Counted from the first letter of the stretch, positions 20,965 through 32,842 are shown. The stretch: 64,000 nucleotides of DNA from Sophora flavescens (GCA_030762895.1 CM061062.1:2937001-3001000), one strand, 5' to 3'. Notes: generated by a model not told the origin, from the sequence alone. Translations and numbers: made by a program.

Positions 20965-22453
20965 TGAAGTTGACACATGGAAACACAAGAAGGGGGGTTG
21001 AATTGTGTTACTTAACAGTTTTTCGAAAAAGCCTTTTCTCAAACCTTTTACAAGTAAAACAATAAAAGCAACACACAAATAGGAAAACCTTTTTAAAGAG
21101 TTAACAAACTCAAATCCAAAACCCCACATTTAGTATAACCAAAAATTGTAAAAGATAAGGGTTAGAAGATTCACACAAGTGTTTTATCCTGGTTCACTCT
21201 CTTCCAACCAAGAGCTACGTCCAGTCCCTTCCACCTGAAGGTTTTTCTCCACTATTCTCCAAAATAGATTACAAGTATTCAACACCTCTTAAGGCTATAA
21301 GTATTCTTTCTCTACCAAACCTCTTCAGGCTCTAGCTCTAACAAAGAGATTAACAGATTTGATCTAAGAACTCACTATGTGTGAGAATATGAAAGTTTAA
21401 GATCAGTAAGGTTTACAAGTAAACTTGTTTAAAAATTCAGCAGAGTTTTTGCACTTTGATATCAGAGCTTGTATCTTTTTCTATTGAGGTTCTTCCAGTA
21501 TTTATAGAATGAGTGCTTGGCTGTCTTGAACTTTTTCAACGGTCTTTAAATTGTATCCGTTTAGACACAACATTAAATGCTAGGATCCGTTGAAACTGAT
21601 AACTTGACATGCTTCATGGAGAAGGGCTCTTGTTTATCAGAGGAATGCTCAAATTAGAGCTGTCACTTCCCTGTTGTACTGAAGGTTGCTTTATGACTTT
21701 CCTTCTTTGTACTTGGTTTGAACTTTACAACAATGTAGATGATAGAGTACAAAGGTTTATGTTATCGATGGTACTATGTCTTTATTCTCAAGAAACAAAG
21801 AGTTAACAATGAAGCGGCAAGGGAAAGAGACATATATTCTCTTGAATTAAATAAACAATCATTTGAAATAAATATGCTTAAGATTAGACGGGTTCATTTT
21901 TAATAGCTAGTAGACGCGCAGGTCTTTGGACGTGCAATATTAACTTATCAGTAAGACAGGCTTGTCTACTGATACTGTGTCTATAGACTCTTCTCTAGCT
22001 CCAGGTCATTTCACTTGCTATTCTCAATAGCTCGTCTGCTGATGTGTCGTCTAGTAAGACTTCTCGTCTAATATCAAGTCTTTAGACTTGTTGTTTTTCT
22101 GAAGGTTATTTTATTGGCTCGTCTACTTGACTTTTCTTAGACTTAGATACTCATCTACAGAATATTACCTTATCCAATATTTTAAGACCTCGTCTAGCGA
22201 TAACTTAACAGACTCATAAAATTTACCAAAGGAGAAGACTCGTCTAGAGGATCAAGTATAGAATTTGATATGATTCCGTAGTAAAGCAAAGAAACTTATT
22301 CTAAGTTTCCCTGTCTAATATCATTCAAACAGTCCTGAAAACTAGAATAAACAAGTTAGATCTTTGACAATACTTTGCCATACAAATTTAACCTTTTTGT
22401 TAACATCAAAACTTAAGAGATAATTTTAATCCAAAATCACTTTGGTTCAAACA
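20965..22453 (-). repeat. 3' LTR of minus-strand SIRE-like element
   Basis: This is a 1489-bp LTR with TGTTTGAACC...TGTCAACTTCA ends on the minus strand. Relative to its partner it has an extra segment near 21913-21966 bounded by the short direct repeat GTAGAC/GTCTAC-like sequence, which accounts for most of the length difference. Small same-frame open stretches at 21609-21806 and 30552-30749 are the same LTR segment and not genes. Confidence 0.92.
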
Positions 22454-22916
22454 ATCTCCCCCTTTTTTATGATGACAAAAACTAATTAAATTTAAGTGAA
22501 CATAGTCTAAGAGAGCTACAGAGCTCCCCTTAAGACAAAGCATTCAAACTTAAAATATTTAAAACAGATAAGCAGTAGCACATATCATATATATCCTATC
22601 AGATCATCATGCATAGACTCAGACATATTCAAGATATAGTATCAGAGCTTTTTTAAAACAAATAGCTACTAAGATATAAAGACATATCAGTCACATCAAA
22701 AGTAGCAAACATAGTATCAGAGCATATAAAGCAAAGGTATGCAATAAGATAATATAAGAATATGCATATGCAAACAGATACTTATAATCCAAAAACTGAC
22801 TTTTGTATATATATGTATGAAAATTTAATTCTCAATCCTTTCTCCCTCTTTTTTGTCATCAGACAAAAAGGAAACATGAGTGGACCATCATTGTCAGTTA
22901 AAAAGAGAAAAGAAAA

Positions 22917-25900
22917 CTAAGAAGAGGGTGGAGGTGGTTGAGGAGGGTCTTGATTTGGTGGAGGTGGAGGAGGTTGAACAACAAGATTATGACTCTGTTG
23001 AAAACTGGTGAGGATGCTTAGCATTTGGTTAATCAGAACATTTGTTGGAGTCAAGGATTCTGCAACTTGTTCCTTTACTTGCTCCTTGACCTCTACTTTC
23101 ACCTTCTCCTATACTATTCTTCCTATTATTTCTTCAAGATTTGATGGCAGTGAAGGTCTTGAGCTTTCAGCTGAATCATGAATATATTGTTGACCTTGCA
23201 GATTACTTAATGCGTGAGATTGTTGAGGCTGGTCATATGGATGCACAATTGCCAGAGCCAATGGTTGTGAAGAGTGCTTCTTAGAAGCTTATTGTCTGTT
23301 TGTAGACTCAGCAACTTATTCACCCAATGGTTCAGTCTGGACAGCTTCAGTGATCATATTAGGACCTTCAACTATAATCTCCTCAATTCTCTCAGAAGAC
23401 TCTTCAGAAGCTTGTGGAGTTGGTGCTAGGGTAGGCACAGGAGTAGGCAAATCTGGAGCCCAATGTATAGGATCTTCTTCATAAATAGAACTGATGAGAG
23501 AGACTGCTAGTGTATCAACATGAACAAAATGCCTAAAGTAAGAGAAACCAAACTTCCCTCTGATAGTGGGAGTGGTTCTTCTATCTTCATCAGTCAATCT
23601 AGAAGAAGATGCTTCTTTTGTGCAAGCCTTGATGTGGCACTCTTAGAGACTAACAACATCTTGTTCATTCAGATTTTCTTCAGGTTGAGACCTCAAATAA
23701 TCCACCATTTCTTGATCAACAGAAGGATCAAAGTCTAGCTCAAGCATGCAAGAGTTATCAGCTAGTCTTTTGTGTGTTTCTCTTTGCTTCTTAAGATCAT
23801 TGTCCTTATTCATGTCAATAATAGGCAGCCTGGACAGATCCGGGGAGGTTGCATGCCTACTCTTGTGTCTTTTAGAGTGTGAAAGAGACATGTAGGAGGC
23901 ACAAAGTTGGTAGCTCTGTAGAATCTTGGCAATTCGAATTCTGCTTTGAGATGTGTATACATTATGTGATCACACGTATTTGCAGCACTCCCATACTCCC
24001 TTGGGTGCACAAATTTCTTCCATTTGGTGTTTCTGTCCATGATGAGCTATTCTCTGCCATAAGTTCTGGACCTTCTGTACATAGTTTGTTCTTCAGTACC
24101 TTTGAGAGGATTTGTAGTCCAATCGGAAATGATGTGTTGATTTACCCCTTCTGTGTGGGGTTTGAAGGGTGGAAATTTGATCAGGTTTGGATAATCTTTT
24201 TGGGTGGGAATTTCTGTTGTGGAAGGTGAGTGAGGGCAGGTCCAATTTCATTGTATAAGGTAGATGGAAGTGGACCAATTGGTTTATATGGGATAGGTGC
24301 ATGCCATGGGGTGTAGGTAGGCTCTGGTTCATATTCATACTCTGGTAAAGGATAGAAAGGTCTGATGGACTCAGGCTCAGGTTGGTGAGTGTGGTAGAGT
24401 ATTCTCCAATCTCTTTTGACCTTAGCCCAGCTTTCAGCTTTGTCGTCAAAGAGAATTGAGGGGTCAGTGTAAGGGAAAATGGTTCTGGGATTTTTAGGAA
24501 AGGGGGCACCAGGGTTAATCCCTATATCATCTGGTTGATTAAACCACGGATCATCTGCAGGTATGATTGGTTGAAAATGTGGTCTTGTTGGTGAGGTTTG
24601 GATTGGTGAGTGGACAGGTGAGGTTGTTTGTTGTGCTATGATTTGGGTTTCAGTTTCAGGTTGTGGTGGTAGTGTAGGTATGTATACATCAGTGTGAGGT
24701 GGTGGAAGTGATGGTGGTAGTACAGAATGTGCATGTGTACTATCATTCCTATTCTTCTCAAAGCTTTCTACCAGAGCATCTACTGCTAATTGATCAGGAT
24801 CATTAGCAGGGATGCTTACCTTAGGAGCCACAACAGACTTGGCTTTCATTGAGGGTTGCCTTCTGGTTTGAGTTGAGGCAGCAGCAACAGAAGTATACAG
24901 CTTCTACTTCTTCAAATATCACCAATAAGGACATTGTCCTCATCATCCCTATCTTCATTCTCGTTGTGAGATATGATTAGATTCCTGGTTCTCTTCTGAG
25001 TTGGGGCAGGTTGAGGTGCATCAATAGGTTGTTCCCTAATGACAATACCAGCAGCAGGTTTCTTGACAGCAGGCTTCCTTGCTCTGGTTGTCTTCCTCCT
25101 AACTGTTTTCCTTCTCGTTCCTAGGGTCTCAGCATTACTGACCTCTATCTGCTCTTCCTTAATCTTCAGTCTTTCATCTTCTTTGGAAAACTCTACTTGA
25201 GTAACAGTACTCAGCTTCATATTTGTAAGATTTACTTTGCCAAAGATCAGAGCAAACATACCCTTCTCCTTAAGTATCAAGACTTGTTCTTCAGGGGATT
25301 TAGCCTCTAAATAGGCCTAGATTTGTTGAGCCTTGAAAACCTTTGACAATATATGACAGAAGGGAATTGCATTTGATTTTTCCTTGTTGTTGACATAGTC
25401 TCTGAATCTTCCAAAGAGGATACGTGGAAGATTCACCTTGGTCTCAGTTACCAGATGACAAAGACAAAACTTGTGCAGCACAGAAAAGTTGTCCTTTGAC
25501 CCAATTTTGTGAAGCACAATCTTGTTAAGAATTTGATACAGAATTCTAATTTCATCCTTCATCTCTACAGCCTTTCAAGAATGAGTTCTAACCTTGTCAG
25601 TTCTCGTCAAAAGAGAAGCAATGACCTCTGGTCCTCCTAAGTCTTGCTCCCAAGTTCCAGAAATGATCAACCCCTCCTGGGCACAATTGAGAGCTTCAGA
25701 GATGGTTTTTTCAGACACCACCACTTTCCTACCAAGAACATCAGCATACACCTCAGTGTCTGTCACCTGAGGGTTTCTCCAGAAGGCCCTAATAAGGTCA
25801 GGGTAGACAGAAACTTTCTCAAGGAAAAGACCATCCCAGCCAGCAGCATTGATATACTTGCTTACATCCACATTGTATTCTTTCAAAATCCCAAATTCAA

Positions 25901-25967
25901 AGTGGTACTCGATACCAATGTTCAGCTTTGTGACATCATAAGTTGACACAACAGAAGAAGAAGCCAT
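22917..25967 (-). pseudogene. Third ORF of SIRE-like element (plant-transposon-protein domain, Pro-rich tail)
   Basis: It starts at ATG 25967 after a long leader beyond RNase H. Residues 1-130 (25967-25575) and, after a frame break, 25562-25317 give a predicted globular domain (IEYHFEFGILKEYNVDVSKYINAAGW, YADVLGRKVVVSEKTISEALN). It resembles the putative plant transposon protein domain found after pol in many SIRE-group elements, the position where env-like ORFs are described. Then come a Lys/Arg-rich segment (25280-24912), a Pro/Thr-rich stretch (24849-24181) with repeated PEPE/YEPEP words, and further fragments. A proline tail (PPPPPPNQDPPQPPPPSS) ends at 22917. At least six frame breaks mean no product is made. 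Its role in the living family is unknown to me. Confidence 0.6.
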
Positions 25968-26419
25968 TGTTGAAGATTGAGAGTTAGGGTTTGGAAACAG
26001 GTGAAACAGAGAGCTCGAAGGTTCAAAGAGAAGAGATTGTGAAAGGTTTTTTAGAGGGAAATGATATTACTTAAAAATGTTTCGAATGTGAAGAGTTTTC
26101 CCAAAGAAAATAATAATAAAAAAAGAAAATAAAAGAAAACGTGTGAAGAGACATGTAATGAGTGCTGATGCAGTGCAGGTTTTTTGAAACTGTAAAAAGG
26201 CTATTGATTGGATTGATGGAAGTAACTGACTTAGCAAGAGAATATAATTAAATATGTCTTGGACATAAATTAATGTAAATTTAATTATAGATAGCATAGA
26301 CGAGTCAGATAAGAGCATGCAGACAGTCAATGGACGCAATGCCTATTGGACATACTTTTAACATACATTGGACATCCTTGAGCAATAGACACATATGCAG
26401 TAGATGCGACAGACATTAG

Positions 26420-26822
26420 CGGGGGTGACCCCGAGCACAGTCGAGGTGGACGATCGCCCGGACCCCAAATTTTTGGGGGCACCAGATAGGGTAAAATTTT
26501 ACATAGTATATATAAATGTTATATAAAAATTTATAAATCTATATAGTTTATAAAAAATTTATATACTATCCATGTTACTTGCATCAACTGAGAGAAGTTT
26601 TGCTAAATTGAAATTGTTAAAATCTTATTTACGATCTATTATGTCATAATGTAGATTAAATAGTCTTGCTTTGATTTTTATCAAAAATGATTTTTTAAAA
26701 AACCTTGATTATGATCGGATTATTAAAGATTATTAATGCAAGGAGGACAATCTTCAAATGGTTATGAGGGCACCATTTTCCTGAGTTCACCCAGGGTACC
26801 CAAAATCTCAGGACCGGCCCTG
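26420..26822 (+). mobile_element. Small hAT-type element carrying a remnant of the transposase C-terminus
   Basis: The right end GGACCGGCCCTG is hAT-like (CAGGG..GG type when reversed). 8-mers GACATTAG (26412-26419) and AACATTAG (26823-26830) flank it with one mismatch. About 26577-26730, read on plus, gives STERSFAKLKLLKSYLRSIM, a stop, then RLNSLALIF...KNLDYDRIIKDY. This is the conserved dimerisation (hATC) end of TTF-type hAT transposases. So this is an internal deletion derivative of an autonomous hAT element, sitting in the spacer between RNase H and the third ORF. Confidence 0.7.
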
Positions 26823-26838
26823 AACATTAGATGCGCAA

Positions 26839-27416
26839 TCAATCTATACAAATCATGTTAAGATGCTTTCTAATAAAGATAAATCTGTTCTCTTCAAGAG
26901 GTTTAGTAAAGATATCTGCCCATTGATGGTCAGTATCTACAAATTGTATATCAATAATTCCTTTTTGCACATAATCTCTAATAAAGTGATGTTTAATTTC
27001 TATATGCTTAGCCCTTGAATGCAATATTGGATTCTTAGATAGATTTATTACAACAGTATTATCACACATAAGTGGAATACTACTTACAATCACATTGTAA
27101 TCCTCCAATTGATGTTTGATCCATAGAAGTTGTGAGCAGCAACTAGCAGCTAAAATAAACTCAGCTTCAGTAGTTGATAAGGAAATAATACTTTGTCTTT
27201 TGCTTGGCCATGAGACTAGATTAGCTCCAATGAAGTGGTATCCTCCACTGGCACTTTTTCTTTCGATTCTATCTCCAACATAGTCAGCATCATAAAAACC
27301 AACTAATCTGTAATCACCATTTTTCTTAAAGCACAAACCCAGATTAGTAGTACCTATTAAATATCTAAATATTCTTTTAACTGCTGATAAGTGAGATTCT
27401 CTAGGATCAGATTGAA
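26839..27416 (-). CDS. Copia RNase H region of SIRE-like element
   Basis: Minus strand 27336-26839 gives the Copia RNase H order: YDADYVGDRIERKSASG, SWPSKRQSIISLSTTEAEF (catalytic E in TEAE), WIKHQLEDY, then HSRAKHIEIKHHFIRDYV and the C-terminal DIFTKPLEENRF. It is open to its natural stop (165 residues) but is separated from RT by a stop at 27418. RNase H removes the RNA strand during reverse transcription in the particle. Confidence 0.85.
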
Positions 27417-27417
27417 A

Positions 27418-28250
27418 TCAAGCACTTAAGTAAACACTGGACATAATATCAGATCTAGACGCAACAAGATACAAAAGAGATCCTATCATACCTCTATATA
27501 CCTTTTGGTCTACCTTTTTATTTTTATCATCTTTGTTCAATATGGACGTAGGATGCATAGGTGTGTTCATTGGTTTGCAATCATCCATCTTGAATTTCTT
27601 TAAAAGTTTCTTTGTGTACTTAGTCTGATAGATGTACACCTCGTCCACTGTTTGTTTAACTTGAAGTCCAAGGAAGAACTTGAGTTCTCCCATCATGCTC
27701 ATTTCAAACTCTTTCTGCATAAGCTTAGAGAATTCCTTGCATAGAGATTCATTAGTAGTACCAAAAATTATGTCATCAACATATATTTGAACAACAATAA
27801 AACTGGACTTAGTGGATTTTCTAAACAAGGTTGTATCAACCTTTCCTCCACTAAATCCATTGTCCATTAAGAAATAATTTAACCTTTCATACCAAGCTCT
27901 ATGATCTTGTTTAAGACCATATAAAGCTTTCTTTAGCTTGTATACATGTTCAGGTTGGGTTTCACTTTCAAAACCCAGAGGTTGCATAACATACACTTCC
28001 TCACTAATAACACCATTTAGAAATGTACTTTTTACATCCATTTGATATAGCATGATATTATGATGTGCAGCAAATGATAATAAGATGCGAATAGCTTCCA
28101 GTCTAGCAATTGGTGCAAAAGTTTTAGTATAGTCTATACCTTCTTCCTATGAATAACCTTGTGCAACAAGTCTTGCTTTATTTCTTATTACCTTACCATT
28201 TTCATCAAGCTTGTTTCTATAAACCCATTTGGTTCCAATAACTGATTTTT
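27418..28250 (-). pseudogene. Copia reverse transcriptase of SIRE-like element
   Basis: 28053-27418 is open for 211 residues. It carries QMDVKSTFLNG (first catalytic D region), VYVMQPLGFE, YKLKKALYGLKQ, the YVDDIIFG active site (about 27775) and MGELKFFLGLQV. Upstream (28250-28060) the N-terminal RT sequence, including the NKLDENGKV-type motif, is present but holds a stop. The thumb/connection region PMNTPMHPTSIL follows at 27560. The domain call is firm; activity is unlikely. Confidence 0.85.
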
Positions 28251-28651
28251 CTTTTGGTAAAGGCCAAGAGTCCATACTTCACTTGTTTCAAACTGGTTCA
28301 GTTCTTCCTGCATTGCTAGAATCCAACCCTCGTCCAGTAGAGCCTCGTCTTCTGTCTTTGGTTCTAACTCAGACTAATGCAGAATCATCTTGCTCTCTGA
28401 ATATAGATCTGGTTCTTAGCCTGTCATTAGGATTCCCAATTATTTGATCTTGTGGATGATAATTCCTGAAGTACCAAGATCTCTGAACATTTTCTTGTTG
28501 AGAAGTTGAAGTTTCTGACTCATGTTGTTGAGGGTCGTCCATTTGATCATCAGGTTTGATATTTGCTTGATTTTCATAATCTTTGAGATTTAAATCTGCA
28601 ATAGCTTCATCAAGCTCTGATAATTTCTTATCAGGTTGCTTGTCATCAAAA

Positions 28652-29862
28652 CTAACATGTATACATTCTTCTACTACTAAGGTTCCATAATTGTAAACTC
28701 AACCCTTTGGACGACTCATAATATCCTATTAGAAATCCATTATCTACTTTAGCATAAAACTTACCAAGTTGATCTTTAGTATTTAATATATAACATTTAC
28801 AAACAAAAGGAAGAAAGTAAAATATGTTCGGCCTCATTTTCTTCATAAGATGAAGACAGATCCAGATCCTCCCAAGTAGCCATCAAACCCTTCTTCTTTT
28901 TGAAGAACTTCTTTTTAACCTTCAAATCTGGGCAATCAGCTTTGAAGTGACTAGGCTTCTTGCATTCAAAGCACAGAGGTGGACCTTTTTCTTTGGAGTC
29001 TGATTTTTCTTTGAAGAACTTTTTGTTGAACTGCTTCCTTCTGAAACCACCTCTCTTTCTCCACATATGTTGAATCTTTATGGAGATGAAAGACAGTTCA
29101 TCCTCATCAGATCCTTCATCACAGTTCATCCTCAACTCTAAGAACTTTCGATGAACTAGCTTTCTTTGCCTTTAGGGAAACATATTTTTCTTTTCTGGAA
29201 CTCTCTTCTTCATTGAGCTCAAGCTCATGAACTTTCAGAGATCCAAGAAGTTCCTCCAAAGTGAGAGTATTGAGGTTCTTTGCCTCCTGAATAGCAGCGA
29301 CCTTAGGTCTCCACTATCTATGTAAGCTCCTCAAAAATTTTCTGACATGATCTCTATTCTCATAGGTTTTTCCAAGAGATCTAATACTGATAGTGATGGT
29401 TTGGAATCTTCCAAACATTTGATCTATGGTTTCATGTTCAGCCATTTTAAATAGTTCATACTGATGAACCAGCATGCTTATCTTTGACTCCTTGACTTGG
29501 GATGACCCTTCATGAGCTAGGGCAAGAGTATCCCATATTTCCTTAGCAGTGTTACAGCTATGGACTTTATCATGCTCAGATCTGGTGATAACACACATCA
29601 AACAATGCTTAGCTTTCAGATTGAGTTGATGTTGAGTTTTCTGCTATGGAGTCCATTGAGCTCTAGGAATAGCAACTCTAGCATCACCTCTTGGCTTAGT
29701 ATAGCCAGTTTCAATCAGCTCCCAGATATCCATATTTTGTGCATCAAGAAAAGCCATCATTCTCTTTTTCCAATAGTCATAATCACTACCATCAAAGAGA
29801 GAAGGTCTGTTGATTGCTTGTCCTTCTGTATCCATGCCTGTTGGATCGTACTCCCTCAGCAT
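28652..29862 (-). pseudogene. SIRE-like gag, fused by deletion to the integrase C-terminus
   Basis: Gag begins near 29862 (INRPSLFDGSDYDYWKKRM..., WELIETGYTKP) and continues in other frames (29601-29314: HSCNTAKEIWDTLALAHEG...). It ends with a CCHC knuckle (CFECKKPSHFKADC, about 28960) and the MATWEDLD motif at about 28875. Instead of protease and integrase core, the next sequence (28846-28652) already reads the integrase C-terminal region (CKCYILNTKDQLGKF..KVDNGFLIGYYE). About 1.5-2 kb of pol is therefore gone, by comparison with the family layout. Confidence 0.75.
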
Positions 29863-29890
29863 TTGTTAGATGCTCAACCCTTTCGAGGCT

Positions 29891-29906
29891 GAGCTCTGAT
29901 ACCAAC
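29891..29906 (-). other. Primer-binding site (tRNA-Met complement)
   Basis: GTTGGTATCAGAGCTC on the minus strand directly follows the 5' LTR. It is the standard initiator tRNA-Met complement for Copia elements. Confidence 0.9.
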
Positions 29907-31341
29907 TGAAGTTGACACATGGAAGCACAAGAAGGGGGGTTGAATTGTGTTCCTTAACAGTTTTTCGAAAAAGCCTTTTCTCAAACCTTTTTCAAGCAAA
30001 ACAATAAAAGCAACACACAAACAGGAAAACCTTTTTAAAGAATTAACAAACTTAGATCCAAAACCCCACAGTTAGTATAACCAAAAACTGTAAAAGATAA
30101 GGATTAGAAGATTCACACAAGTGTTTTATCCTGGTTCACTCTCTTCCAACCAAGTGCTACGTCCAGTCCCTTCTAACAGAAGGTTTTTCTTCACTATTCT
30201 CCAAAATAGATTACAAGTATTCAACACCTCTTCAGGCTACAAGTATTCTTTCTCTACCAAGCCTCTTCAGACTCTAACTCTAACAAAGAGATTAACAGAT
30301 TTGATCTAAGAACTCACTATGTGTGAGAATATGAAAGTTTAAGATCAGCAAGGTTTACAAGTAAACTTGTTTAATAATTTCAACAGAGTTTTTGCACTTT
30401 GATATCAGAGCTTATATCTTTTTCTACCGAGGTTCTTCCAGTACTTATAGAATGAGTGCTTGGCTGTCTTGAACTTCTTCAACAGTCTTCAAATTATATC
30501 CGTTTAGACACAACATTAAATGCTAGGATCCGTTGAAACCGATAACTTGATATGCTTCATGGAGAAGTGCTCTTGTTTATTAGAGGAATGCTCAAAGTAG
30601 AGCTGTCACTTCCCTGTTGTACCGAAGGTTGCTTTCTGACTTTCCTTCTTTGTACTTGGTTTGAACTTTACAACAATGTAGATGATAGAGTACAAAGGTT
30701 TATGTTCTGGATGGTACTATGTTTTTATTCTCAAGAAACAAAGAGTTAACAATGAAGCAGCAAGGGAAAGAGACATATATTCTCTTGAATTAAATAAACA
30801 ATCATTTGAAATAAATATGCTTAACCTTAAATGGGTTCATTTTTAATAGCTAGTAGACTGATACTGCGTCTATAGACTCTTGTCTAGCTCCAGGTCATTT
30901 GACTTGCTATTCTCAATAGCTTGTCTGTTGACGTGGCGTCTAGTAAGACTTATCGTTTAATATCAAGTCTTTGGACTTGTTGCTTTTCTTAAGGTTATTT
31001 TTTTGACTCGTCTACTTAACTTTTCTTAGACTTAGATACTTGTCTACAAAATATTATCTTAGCCAATATTTTAAGACCTTGTCTAGCAATAACTTAACAA
31101 ACTCATAACATTTACCAAAGGAGAAGACTTGTCTAGATGATCAAGTTTAGAATCCGATATGATTCCATAGTAAAGCGAAGAAACTTATTCTAAGTTTCCC
31201 TGTCTAATATCATTCAAACAGTCCTGCAAACTAGAACAAACAAGTTAGATCTTGACAATACTTTGTCATACAAATTTAACCTTTTTGTTAACATCAAAAC
31301 TTAAGAGATAATTTTAATCCAAAATCACTTTGATTCTAACA
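29907..31341 (-). repeat. 5' LTR of minus-strand SIRE-like element
   Basis: This is a 1435-bp LTR with the same ends as the partner at 20965-22453. A 54-bp segment present in the partner is missing at about 30853. Confidence 0.92.
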
Positions 31342-31503
31342 TAGAGATCGTCTCAGATAGTAAGCACAATGTTTGTGGTGAGGATTGCTGGTAATGTCAA
31401 TAATGTAAGACATTGCTTTGACACTAAGGACCTTGAACAAGCAACTGGACGTGCAAGGGAAGACGCAAGCTATATTAACTTTTAGGAAGACACAATCAAC
31501 AAG

Positions 31504-31988
31504 CTTAATTACACTTTTGCTCTCCTCACTATTGGTCATGCACAATTTTGGTACCTGTAGTTTTTTTTTTCGAGCACATTTGGTCCCCCTATTTTTTCAA
31601 TGTTGCAAACTTGATCATTCCTTTCAATTTCTGTCAAACTTTTAATGATCAATAGAGATGAATCACTGCTTTAAGCACATGGAACTTATGAGTAAGCTTT
31701 TATTGTAAAGGACCCTATGGTAAACAATCTCATTAATGTAGAACAAAATCGATAAATGCCTGATAGGAACCATTGAATAATGTCGAAGCGGAGAGACAAA
31801 GGAATAGAGGTTTTATGTGCTTAGAACAATGCTTCCTCTGGTTTGATCATTGAAAAAATTGACATACATTAAACAGAATGACCAAATTTACAGCATTGAA
31901 AAAATTGTGAGACCAAATGTCCTAAAAAAAAATCATGAAGACCAAAATCACACATGACTAGTAATTGAGGGAGCAAAAATACAATTAG
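31504..31988. mobile_element. MITE-like element, about 485 bp
   Basis: The left arm CTTAATTACACTTTTGCTCT and the reverse complement of the right arm (CTAATTGTATTTTTGCTCCC) match, continuing to a shared ACTATTGGTCATG/ACTAGTCATG. The interior has further inverted similarities (TTTTGGTAC / GGTCTTCATG regions). There is no coding sequence, and the TSD was not resolved. It truncates the third ORF of the plus-strand SIRE-like element. Confidence 0.6.
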
Positions 31989-32234
31989 CCTGTTTTTTTT
32001 TTAATCCAAGGATGGCACTAGTTCAAATCTATGATTTTTTGCAAACTTGAGTTTGTATTCAAGTGATGCACGAGATAATATTCAAAGTAAAAAGTTATAA
32101 AACATTTTTATTTATTTATAATTTTTAATAATACTTCGATCCTAATATGAATATAATCAATTATACATTCTCTTATTTACATATAAATATTAATTATTCA
32201 TCTACTATATCTATACATAGACTATCAGTCTATC

Positions 32235-32546
32235 CAGGGTCGGGCTAACGTATTTTTAGGTCTAAAGCGAAAATTGAGACAATACCTTTGTAAATTTAAA
32301 ATAATATTGTATTAAAAATATTATTTTTATTTAAATTTTATCTTATAATTTTTTATATTTTTAAAGTGCAATTATTATGATTGATGTAATTTTTTGTTGT
32401 GTGTATATGCAATCACATGTAAGATTTCCTATAATTTATGGTTTAGGTTTTAAATTATTTTTCTTGTTAAGTTTAAATAACCTTAAAACAAAATGGAAGG
32501 CTAGATAACTAAAAAAATTTGGAGACCTGGGGTAGGGCCGGCCCTG
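32235..32546. mobile_element. hAT-type MITE, 312 bp
   Basis: It has CAGGGTCGGGCTAACG at the left and CAGGGCCGGCCCTACCCC reading in from the right, with AGTCTATC duplicated exactly at 32227-32234 and 32547-32554 (8 bp, hAT). The interior is AT-rich. The ends resemble those of the element at 26420-26822, so they may share a transposase source. Confidence 0.85.
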
Positions 32547-32766
32547 AGTCTATCATAGAATTAAAGCTATGAGATTTTGAAACTACATCAAGAGCAAAAA
32601 TAAGCCATCTGTGATCTGACAAACAAATGCGAGGCTATTGACATACAAGTTAATGAAACACCAGCTGCTTGAATGGAAACAATGGCTCTAAATGGATAAT
32701 ACATCATTTTAGTGTTATAAATTCGGATAGTTTGACATGATTGTTATGCAATGGAAGTAATAATTG

Positions 32767-32768
<2 letters not shown>

Positions 32769-32842
<74 letters not shown>
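32769..32842. repeat. (AT)n microsatellite
   Basis: About 37 uninterrupted AT units lie 11 bp beyond the stop codon of the SWEETIE frame, hence in its 3' untranslated region or a downstream intron. Confidence 0.95.

Larger units (their letters stand above)
20965..31341 (-). mobile_element. Complete-ended SIRE/Maximus-like Copia element with third ORF
   Basis: TAGAG is duplicated at 20960-20964 and 31342-31346. LTRs at 20965-22453 and 29907-31341 are near-identical apart from a 54-bp indel. On the minus strand: primer site GTTGGTATCAGAGCTC (29891-29906), gag, a deletion taking protease and most of integrase, integrase C-terminus, RT, RNase H, a long third ORF with stops, then the polypurine tract AAAAAAGGGGGAGAT (about 22454-22468). 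A small hAT-like element lies at 26420-26822. It is not competent, but it is structurally clear. Confidence 0.92.
15740..31503 (+). mobile_element. SIRE/Maximus-like Copia element (plus strand), pol-deleted and twice interrupted
   Basis: On the plus strand: an LTR (inferred 15740-18993, interrupted by a Cassandra), primer site GTTGGTATCAAAGCTC (18994 on), gag (19059-20396), no protease/integrase/RT/RNase H, then the start of a third ORF (20754). That ORF is split at 20964 by a complete minus-strand element and resumes at 31342, running to about 31500 where a MITE begins. No 3' LTR was found. The start of the LTR is a judgement from its TGTTGACC..TGTTTTGATG sequence, typical of SIRE LTR starts. 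Confidence 0.65.

Noticed and set aside
21609..21806. 65-codon frame, repeated with changes at 30552-30749
   Set aside because: Shared LTR sequence of the SIRE-like element.
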